In this document: one piece after another, positions 54,568 through 64,000 of the stretch
Numbering within the stretch: position 1 is the first letter of the stretch
Layout of the letters: each line of letters opens with the position of its first letter
From: Siderastrea radians
Taxonomy: Eukaryota; Cnidaria; Anthozoa; Scleractinia; Rhizangiidae
DNA: 64,000 bases
Assembly (NCBI GenBank): GCA_964017195.1
Contig: OZ024888.1
Location: forward strand, 15,243,701 to 15,307,700
Reading direction: 5' to 3'
Notes under the pieces: generated by a model
What the model was told of the DNA's origin: nothing
What the model saw: the letters and a program-made list of their open reading frames with translations, nothing else
Database searches by the model: none
Translations under genes and position numbers: made by a program

Positions 54568-57447
54568 AGTAGCAAGGAGCGACAGGACTGCACGACTTCT
54601 AACAATGGAAACATTTATATAATGTAGCCTCTTAATATTTTTGCACTGATAAGTATTGATTTTCAAGAAAGGATATGAACAATGGCTCTTAAAAGATTTG
54701 TCGTTGCAATGACTGTCTTGGTTTCGTAAAGTGCCATTTTATTCGTTAAAACGTGTACACTCTTTTTTTTATATAAGAACCTTTTTTATAAGAACGTCGA
54801 GGCTGAGATTTGCCAAAATTATAAGAACATGCTAAGAACGTGCCCAGGCTGAGATTTTGTTAAGAACTTCTTTACCTTGTCTTCGTATTTGGAGAATAAG
54901 CTATGTGAGAATAAAATAAAGTTTTATAGTTTGGTCAGATAATTTACAGCCTATTTGAGCACAAAATGCTAGAATTTTTGTGACGTCGAAAGTCATGCGT
55001 CTTCCATTTTTGATAAAGCAAACACCTGAAACACTTACAACTTTTAGGAAATTGGTAGAACTTGACTTAATTGTTCTTTCTTTCATTCAGAACTATGATT
55101 TACTGAAATACTATGCAATTAATCTTAAGAACGTTGGTAAGAACGTTTCAGGCTCAAATCGCAAAAAAATAAGAACATTCGGTTCCGGTTCAGCCTCAGC
55201 TTTTGTAAGCAAGTCTTTCGACTGCCGATTTGTACAGGCAAGACCATGGTTTCTACCCTCCACATGGGCCTCATCAGTTGCCGGGATTGGTTTTATGAGT
55301 TGCTTTTGTGCAAGCTCATGTACTTTGTGAGAATGACAAGGCATTCTGCTCGGCAAGGGTTTTCCGTTGTGTTTTTATACCCACCGTGTGGATCGAAAAA
55401 CCAGGATTTCTACTGGTTATTCAAAGGTAGCCAAATGTCAAATGTGGTTTTCGATCGTTATCCGTTTGAAGCTTACGTGTGTTTGTATATGTTGCGTTTT
55501 TGACATTTTAGCACTCTGTGTTAGGCTGAATTGATGACATTGATGGCAGTGATGAGGCCCACGACAGGTACAAAACCCGGACCGGATCAACTCGGTTCGC
55601 TTGATCCGGTTCGGATCGACTCGGATCAACCCGGATCAACCCGGATCGGCCCGGATGGACTAAAATAAGAGAAAAAAGGATACTTTTACGCATTTATGGT
55701 TCTATAGTCGAGAAATTAAAGTTATCCTTGCTCTTAGAACTGTGCCGTCCTGTCGAGCCGCCATTTTTGCCAGGTCCTCGCGGATCAAGTTATGAAACTC
55801 GTGTCCAGTCTCAAGTAGCGTTCTCGTGCACAATGGTTGGATCTAGCCAGATCTAGAAAATGGTAGTTTCGGTTGTCCCTAACGTATAACTTTGCTTCTT
55901 TTTAGGGCAGATAATGTTGCTCATTGGTAGAATGTAACGTGACAGGCCAAACACGACTTCGCTAGTCGCTGAAGTTATGCTTACCTTAAAAATAGAGCCT
56001 TCCCAAGTACATTTGTAACTGCTGCAAATTTAAGAAATGGTCGTTAAGAAAATCGTTTGCGATTTACAAACAGAACGTCACAGGAGGGTCAAATAACAAA
56101 GTAACCACTGTCAGAATTGCTAAGCGCAATATAATTCAACTGCTGGAAATCATCTGTTGGATGTTGGTATTAAACGCCACAAGACAATGGAGGTGCTTAA
56201 CTCCAAGCGGTGATTCAAATTCTAGAATCACAACCATGAAAGTGGAGTTAAAACGGTAGCGCAAGAAGCCGTAGCTTACATGTGATCAGAGGAGACTGTA
56301 ACAGTCTCAGCATAACTTGAATCCTTTAGACACATTATACGACATCCGTGAAAAGAAAGCATGGTAACATTTTTTGCACATAACCGCAAGCAAACATCAA
56401 AACACGGTCTTAGAAACTCGCGGATTCTTTCAGAAGACATCACTCCTTAAAGCGGCTTTAAGGAATGTTGCAATTAAACTAAGCCCCAAAACCTAACTTA
56501 TTGCCAAAGAGCTAGCCCACACGATGGCACAACGATTTTAAAAGGCTCTAAGAGCGTAACGTAAAACCCTCCAAACAGTATCACAGCGTGAGAGTACCCT
56601 CTTTGATCAATAGGTCAACCACACAATTTACCGGGACAAAGCCGTTGCAAATGTACTTGGGAAAGCTCTAGTTGTTAGACAAGCATAACTTCAGCGACTA
56701 GCGGAAGTCGTGTTTGGCCCGGTTACTTTACATACTACCAACGCCACTTGAGGCTGGACAGGAGTTTCATAACTTGCTCCGCGAGGATCTGACACCTGGA
56801 AATAAAATGGCGGCCCGACAAAACGGCGCAGAATAGCAAGGATAGCTTTATTTTCATGACTATGAAACCATAAATGCGTAAAAGTATCCTTTTTCTTTGA
56901 TTCTGTAAAAGATTTAGTCGATCCGGGCCGATCCAGGTTGATCCGGGTTGATCCGAGTCGATCCGACCCGGAACAAGCGATCCGAGTTGATCCGGTCCGG
57001 GTTTTGTACCTGCCTCTCCAAGACCATGTGGAGGGTAGAAACCATGGTCTTACCTGTACAAATCGGCAGTCGAAAGACTTGCTTACAAAAGGAGGAAACA
57101 TATCAAGCTCCATAGACACAACACAGTTTGAAAGGGGCTAATTGTTACAACAACAGCAATTTATTAAGGTATTTCCATATCTATACATGGCATTACCTCA
57201 TAACTATAGTTAATTATAAACACAATGTCAACAAACGGTGCTAAACCTCATACATGTTTTAACGAATAAAATGGCGCTTTACAAAACCAAGACAGTCATT
57301 GCAACGACAAATCTTTTAAGAGTCGTTGTTCATATCCTTTCTTAAAAATCACATACTTGTCAGTACAAAAATATCGAGAGGCTACATTATATGAATGTTT
57401 TCATTGTTAGAAGTCGTGCAGGCCTGTCGCTCCTTGCTACTTCTCAC
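54568..57447. repeat. Inverted pair of element X copies (2.9 kb fold-back)
   Basis: The left arm starts GTAGCAAGGAGCGACAGGAC and the right arm ends CCTGTCGCTCCTTGCTAC. Inner parts also pair: GGACCGGATCAACTCGGTTC region (55575-55670) with 56905-57000, and CAAACACGACTTCGCTAGTC (55950) with the inverse at 56700-56720. The left arm is longer, with inserts at about 54766-55190 and 55340-55540. Both arms contain a ~10 bp GGATCAACCC-type tandem tract. The 56040-56640 centre is unpaired. Confidence 0.78.
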
Positions 57448-57449
57448 AA

Positions 57450-59270
57450 TGACAAAGCCCAGAAAGCGGGAAAATCCCAATTTCAAACCAAATTTTTTCG
57501 TGAAAAGCAACTCACGGGTTAAAATAATTACCAAAACTTGATTTTATATGTCCAAGACTTCCAAAGGAAACAATAAAAACAAAGTTGATTTTTGGGCTTC
57601 AGTTCTCCTCTAAACAACACAAATCCCTATAAGGAACCTAAACTCCTAAGCCGTTCATAAAGTGGGCGCAGTGAAATTCCACCTTGTGGTAGGCATAAAT
57701 TAAAAAATTAAATTGTCCCCTACTCCCAGGGTATATAACGTGCTTCACAATTTTGATTCGCTGTTTAATAAACACTTTGCAATACTGTTTTTGGCCCATG
57801 TTTCAAAGCTTTCTTTGTTTCTTTCCGTACACAAGTTTGATTTGTCCACATCCTTTGTTCCTGTGTTATCATGGTGAATCACAGATAAATATCATCCTGG
57901 CCTTACGGGTGGAAAAGCTGGAGGAGAGCGCGCGCGCTCTCTCCCACGTTAGCGGAAACGCGCGAGCCTTTGGACTGCTAAATTTAGACGTGGCGTCTAC
58001 ATTGCGATTTGGCCCTTCTGATAAGAAATTTTAAAATCTGTGTTATCTCTTGCCTACCCAGACAATTTTAATGGATTACCCAGTCTGAAGGGATGACAAT
58101 ATTGGATTTAAGTCTCCGGTGTTCTTATGTTTCATTAGAGACAGTTTGTATGCGCCAAAACACTTGTCTACCGCTCGCTTTCCATGGTATCTAGTGTTGA
58201 ATTATCCTGTCTGGGACGGTCCTTGTAAAACCGTTTTCAGACGATGCACGTAAGTAACGGTCCAAGAGCACAGACGAGTAAGTTTCAGCTCTCGTGCGGC
58301 GGTTTGTGTTCAAAAGCAGGATACGTGATATTGGGGACAAGGTTTGAATTCATTGCTAGGTTAAGGGTTCAAGGGCTATTTTGTTGCTCGATTCCGGGGA
58401 ACAATCTCGACTTTATTACACGCACAATGGTCTGGACACGCGCCAGAAGAGTCAATCAAGAATCCCTTTTTTCTGTGGCAAATGAAAGACATAAACGATG
58501 TAAATGAAAGAAAGCCGCCGAATAAAAAATGCGAATCTCGTATTAAAGAGGTCAAATTGTCAAGTACGCGGAGCCGCATCCCAGACTGCACGACGTCTGC
58601 ATCTTCGATTGTTTTCAATTAAAATTGATTTGTCTGCCAAAAATAAATCTTTTATCTGACTGGAGTCGGATATCCGTGACCTTTTCAAATTGCGAGCAGT
58701 TTTCAGATACAAAAGTTTTGATGCTTGTCTAAAGGGATAGTTTGTATCTTTTTCGCACTCCATGTATTAACCACATTTGCTCTTTCGGTTCGTGGAGTGC
58801 TGCATGTAAAAAACACGAGAAGTATAACGCTGAATGTGACGAGCCTGCGCATTGCATGCCAAAAATAAAAATTCGTGCTTTGGACTCAAAATTTATTGAT
58901 TTTGTGGAAACAATTCGGGTTGCCGATGTTATCTCTAAGGGGCGTCAAATAATGCTGCATATAAACCGTTTATTAAACCGTTTATTTCTTTTTTAATCCA
59001 CACCAAATCTTAATTAAAGACTTCCTCCCACATCGGGTCTGCAGTCATGAAACACGGTAAACAGAGGTTTCTCACGCGTTCTTTTCGTGGAGGTGTTGTC
59101 GGTCGTTGGTTCTAGCTTTTAAGTGAGCGAGCTATTTTGTTGAGCAGTTCTGTCCTGTGATTTTCAGTTTTTCTTAATTTTCAGTAAGTGGAAATTTAGA
59201 ATATCCGGCTTTGAAATTTCATATCTTGAACTCGAAGGATTTATTGTGGCATTTTACACCCATATGGCGA
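57450..59270. other. Intergenic, nothing recognised
   Basis: Read on both strands. There is no convincing coding frame, tRNA or terminal repeat. There is a GC-rich spot (GAGAGCGCGCGCGCTCTCTC) at 57924-57943. Confidence 0.5.
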
Positions 59271-59279
59271 GCAGATCTA

Positions 59280-59850
59280 TTACGTGTCTTATTACGCTGG
59301 ATCTAAGTTTTGCGTCTGTGGATGAAATCATGTGAATGCTAGGCTGTAAAAGGTGGTTTACGTATCTGAGATTATCCTTTAAAAAATGTGTCCAAACAGA
59401 AATACAGGGTATATTTCCTATGCTACTTTTTGAGTCTGTGGATAGAATCCTACAGTATGACCAATATCCAATGGAAAGCTGTTTATGTTGTACATAGAAG
59501 ACATAGAAGATGGTTCTCAGTTTTGAGTCTGTGGATGAAATCCTCAAGTGTTTGCATTCAAATAAAAGATATTGGATGGTACTTTCCTATAGTACTGTAA
59601 AAAGGTGGTTCTAACTTCTACGACCGTGATTATCCTCAATAAAGTGTGTCCAAATAAATTACACTATGCAGAAATACAGCAGAAAATCAAATTTGCTGTG
59701 GTGCTGTTTCAAAGTGGTTCTAACTTTTGACTCTGTGAATTAAAACCTCTTCTCTGGTGCTGTTTACTGTGCTGTACAAGGTGATTTTAACTCTTTAGAA
59801 TATTGTTAAAATCCTTAAGTGCAATATTTTCCTATAGTGCTGATCTTTTT
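59280..59850 (+). repeat. Tandem array of family B interior, ~100 bp units
   Basis: The block TTTTGAGTCTGTGGATGAAA or variants recurs near 59312, 59430, 59526, 59618, 59729 and 59800. A further single unit is at about 60360-60545. These units are more diverged than the 30502-30925 array. Confidence 0.72.
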
Positions 59851-60545
59851 TCGATAGTTTAACAGATGGAAACAAAAGAAAACTTTTGAAATTTATGTTC
59901 GGCACCCTTTACAGGAGGTAAAAGAGTTTAAAAGATCACTGAAGATAACGGTGAAATCCTTACCAAGTTATCAGTCACATAAGATTATTCAAATGTTTGG
60001 GTCACCAAGGTTCTGTACCACTTGTCAACACGTCAAACCCCAAAGCGCGAGCGGCCAAGTTGGCTATTTATACATTCCATTCGGCGCGCCAGGACAAGCC
60101 ATCAGTTGAGACAGGACTTATCATAAAAAACTTTGCACTCTTGTCAATACAGTATCACTTCTAGAAATTTAGTTGTAACTTAGTTGAAATATCCAGTATT
60201 CTGTATCTTTGGCACGTGCCAATTTTCGCCGGATACTCGCGTTCGCTAGACAACTGAGCTTGTAAACTCGTGCGAGAACTCACGCGCGTTCACTCGCGTT
60301 TATCAGTGTTGGGTGGATTGAAACGAAAGACTCGAAAAGCGTGATATTCGCAGATTTGAAACTGTTGCGCAGTACTTTCTCGAATGGCCGTGTTGTACTG
60401 TTTATTTTGCTATACTACCTGGAACTAACGTTTCAGTCTGGGCGAAATCCTCAGTAAAAGTTTGACCATTGAAATGAACGCTACTGATAGTACCTTAATT
60501 CCCTTGGTAAAAAAATGTTTTTTATACTGCGGCTAGTACTTCTGA

Positions 60546-63500
60546 CTGCGGTGCAAGTCATTGTTGAATTCAACAGTGTTGAATGGAGTTTGGCCGTGGC
60601 TCTACACATAGCATCTTATGCAATGCTGTCGATTATAAACAAATATCCCGAAATATCCAATTGAAATTATTTATAGTCTTGCAGAAATACGACAGAGGCT
60701 CCGACTGGTGTCCGGAGTGACTCAGTGTCTCTGTTTGAGTCACACTTCAGTCTTGATGAAGAAAGGGTGATTGGTTTAAACAAGGAATAGTATGTACAAT
60801 TGTTGTCAGGCTTGTTTTCAGTATTGCTTGAAACTCTTCGTAAACAAATTTACTTAATGATGCTATTCATAAATGGTCATAAATCAGGAGCCTCCAATGA
60901 TTCTCAGTTTCGGCCGAATATCTGTTCGAAAGGCCTAAATCGCGCCCAAGAAAATCGTAATTGTATTGAAAACTAGAGGTTTTTGTTGAAAAATCACCTC
61001 AAACTTTCGTAAAAAGGGGACTGATTAATTTCTATCGTTTTCGGAGGGATAAATATGTCGTTTAGAGTGCCAAATAATGTCTTCTAGCATTTTTCGGAAA
61101 TCCAACAGCAGGTCGGAAATTTGGAAAGCAGGATTAGTACGTCGCACTTTAGAATGTTACCCGAAATGAGAACCATGAAATTAAACAGCTTGACTTTGGG
61201 GATGTGGCTTTCAATCTTGCAACAGATCTCCTAAGTCTGTTGTTTTTATTCTCATCTGTAAATGTCTGTCGGTCAGAAATAAAGGCAAACAATTTCGGAC
61301 ATATTTGTTGAAACACTTTCCCTGTCCGCCTTCCCGACAACCAAAATTGGCTCAGTTGAATTGTGACGTTGCCGGAGAAGTGTTCAAACTCAACGTGCCC
61401 GAAATTGTAGAGAAGGCATAAGGGTGCAACGCAAGTCAAACGCGCCTGTCAGTGTTACTGTGAGTAACCCAGTTAAAAAATATATAAATTTGCTGTCCTA
61501 AATATTAAGTTTAAGATGAATGGCAAACGCCGATTTTGTTTCAAGGTGCTTACAATTGAGTGCCATGTTGTTGCGTGTTTTTTTGTTTTTTTTGTTCTTC
61601 TTTCTTTATTTTCTCTTCGAGGTTTCGTGAAGTCATAAAATGCCGTCATACGCTGGAGTGCGATGCCCCGTAATTAAGTCTGTCAGGGTGCTTCCGTCCA
61701 TTTTTAAAATGTTTAATACAAAGAAAAAGGAGGGATTTTGATAAATGAATTTTGGGGAGTGGAGAAACAGATTTAAAAAGTGATAGAAATTTAAAGTTGT
61801 TTGACATTGAAACCGTCTGCTGATAACCCGTTTAGCTGCACTGGATTTTCTATGTTCTCGCGACACTCGCGCCCTCCCGCAGTTTCGCGCGCGGTAAACT
61901 CGCGACAAAGTTTCCACAGAGGTTTTCAATTTTAGTTTAGGGCTAGGCAACCGTATGTTTTGTTAATTCGCTTTCAGACATAGTTTGCTTTTATGTAACC
62001 TTAAAAGCTTCGAGCAATTAATTCAACAGCCCATGCGTACACGCTGCTGGAGAAAATAGCTTTTGTTCCATTTTCTTTATCTTTCTTGTTATATCGCTTG
62101 CCCGGAAGTGTTTTGTCTCGTAAGGATAATCGTCGTGTCTTGCATATTTAAATTGCCTTATTTAGCTCTTTGAAAAGTTACTCGCTATAGTGGTTCGGCT
62201 ATCTTAACCCGTCTGGAAACAAAACAAACGTATTCCGAATATCGATATATAACGCACTTCGTGACTGACAAAGCAATATTCCAAATTTTGTTTTAATGTT
62301 TATTAAAAACTGAGTAAATTTTGTTCAAAGGAATCTTTACATGTAATATTCTCGAGGATTGGCTATTTTAGGACTACCCGAAAATTCTGATTATACATTA
62401 TGACGTCGAAATCGAGGATTTATTTCTAGTTTTGCTCTGGTTTTGCTAGTAACTTTATTTTTGCGATACTTTGCTACGCACTGTTCACTAAAAACACGCC
62501 AAGAATCTAAAGTTGTTAAAAGCTGTTTTAGCGCTATGCAATATTCTGGATAGTTCGAACGACCAATTCATTGTTTCCAATTTCCTCTGTCCTGTCTAGC
62601 GGACCTCTTTGAAAGCACATAATGTTTTCAGCTGTTTTTAGCATTTCATTAAACTAGCAGACGCTACAAAAATAGCCTTTCTTCTTAAATTACACCTAAC
62701 TCGGTTGTTTTGAGACTTGATATATCGGTTTTCCGTTCAATAATCAAACTTGAAGGTTGTTATGTCTAGCCGAGCGGCGAAACTCAAATCATGAATATCA
62801 ATCAATTGTTCCGCAGTCATAAGCTTGACGCTTTTATGTGTGTACCAACATTATTTTGACTAATTTTAAATAAAGTAGAGCGCATTTGTTTTATTGTTAA
62901 GTAGGGGCTCTCTTTTTCCTTATGCAGAATTTTTATTATTGAAAAAAAAAAAAAAAGACAAAGATAGCGTCGTGAACTCAACAGGCATTAACGAAAAGAC
63001 ATATAGACGTTTTTGAAATATCACTCACTCTGTAATAATTTGATCACACTAAAGTGGCGTCTGTTTTTCTTTCCAAACTATAAACTCAACAACACGTTTT
63101 GAAACAGCGCTGTCTACGCTAGATAATGGAAGGCCTAAAGGTAAATACGAAGGCGCCATAAAGGAGGAAAAGAGATTGTTTTGCCTAGGTTTTGTATAGT
63201 CAGCCGCATTATGTGGTCTTTGATTAAAACACGATTTAAAACAGCACAAAAAACCCTACTGTAAATGAACGCTCGAGGCGGCAAAATAAAATTTTTAATT
63301 TTCTTTAACATGGATTTTTTTCTCCTACATTATTTCTAGTGGGATGTGAGTCCACATGGCGCTTTATATTAAAAACACAAAGATAAATCAATTTTGGATT
63401 TGAAAAGAAAACTGTTGATTTCATCACCGCTCAGACATGTTAATGTTTTTATCTCCCCTACACTCATTTTGTTTTGGTGTAGATTAATTCGCCCGCGGGT

Positions 63501-63567
63501 CCAATTGTAATCTATAGTATTTTCTAGCCTACGTTTTCTTCTTGTTGTTTCGAAACTAACAGAAAAT
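60546..63567. other. Intergenic, including the probable 3' UTR of the right-edge gene
   Basis: No feature I can support. AATAAA on the - strand (TTTATT on +) occurs at 62890-62895 and 62932-62937, about 630 bp past the stop of the coiled-coil gene, and could be its polyadenylation signal. An A14 run starts near 62942. Confidence 0.4.
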
Positions 63568-64000
63568 TCACTGTTCGTCTTCGGAGCTTTCGTTATGCAC
63601 AGATCCGTTCGATTTGCTGACGCTTATTCTGCCGCTTGCATAACCAGTTCCATTTACGATGTGCCGAGTTTTAATTACTGACTCGGCTTCTCGTCTCGTG
63701 TACACCAGTTGAGAGTCCACGTTATGCAATCTTTGATTATTAATCCATGAGTGAAAGCCCTTAATTTCATTCTCTAGCTCTCTGCAGTAGTTGTCTTTCT
63801 CTTCTAACTTTTTCGACAAGTCTCTAACATCTTGTTGTAGCACGCTGATTGTTTCTTTCGAGTTCATGGATAAAATGTCGTCCTTTTCGGCTTTGTATCT
63901 CTTAATTTCGAGCTGTAGTTTAAAATTCTTTTCATTGAGGCTTTCCATTTCGATTCTATGACTCGTTTGTAACATTCTTGATTCCTTTTGCACGCTTTTG
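63568..64000 (-). CDS. C-terminal part of an unidentified coiled-coil protein (partial)
   Basis: The frame is open from the right edge (reading ...KSVQKESRMLQTSH) to a TGA at 63568-63570, about 143 residues. Residues 1-75 are strongly charged and heptad-like (LNEKNFKLQLEIKRYKAEKD; LSKKLEEKDNYCRELENEIK), as expected of a coiled coil. The last 60 residues are polar (SGRISVSKSNGSVHNESSED) and probably disordered, ending EDEQ. It could be the tail of a structural, ciliary or motor-associated protein. I do not recognise a family. The upstream exons lie outside the window, and an acceptor within the visible part cannot be excluded. Confidence 0.75.
   Translation of the reverse strand, partial: KSVQKESRMLQTSHRIEMESLNEKNFKLQLEIKRYKAEKDDILSMNSKETISVLQQDVRDLSKKLEEKDNYCRELENEIKGFHSWINNQRLHNVDSQLVYTRREAESVIKTRHIVNGTGYASGRISVSKSNGSVHNESSEDEQ

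Overview
This is a metazoan nuclear window, most likely from an anthozoan cnidarian and possibly a stony coral. It is AT-rich. It holds one long intron-rich gene on the + strand, one partial gene on the - strand at the right edge, and many short non-autonomous transposons, tRNA-derived SINEs and fold-back elements. The species assignment is an inference from the look of the repeats and the gene structure.

Positions 1-45855 (+): most of a Rho guanine-nucleotide exchange factor of the ARHGEF10/ARHGEF10L family. I could follow 23 exons with consistent phase, giving 1282 residues in the window. The 5' end lies to the left. The protein runs through an N-terminal leader, a DH domain (about 104-312), a PH domain with its family-specific insertion (about 313-520), a beta-propeller (from about 560), a long acidic disordered linker (about 945-1243) and a conserved closing strand at the C-terminus (about 1244-1282). 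One intron has a GC rather than GT donor. Another begins with a minisatellite made of copies of its own donor site.

Introns are full of repeats. The commonest is a ~200 bp element with AACCCTTTAAGCCCT-type inverted ends (family A). A second ~220 bp family has AACCCTTTCACTCCC-type ends (family B), and its interior also occurs as ~100 bp tandem arrays. Family A copies have themselves been hit by other elements three times: a 206 bp retroposon fragment, a 1.86 kb composite with TA duplications, and a 3.2 kb element with TTAA ends. hAT-like, Mutator-like and other fold-back elements with visible target duplications are also present.

Positions 45856-63567: intergenic. The first part is the likely 3' UTR. 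About 47.1-57.5 kb is a cluster of long inverted-repeat structures: a ~1.98 kb near-perfect palindrome (49216-51192), a 2.2 kb element with ~165 bp inverted ends and a 9 bp duplication (52095-54307), and a 2.9 kb inverted pair (54568-57447). About 57.5-59.2 kb and 60.6-63.5 kb hold nothing I recognise.

Positions 63568-64000 (-): the C-terminal end of an unidentified coiled-coil protein that continues past the right edge.
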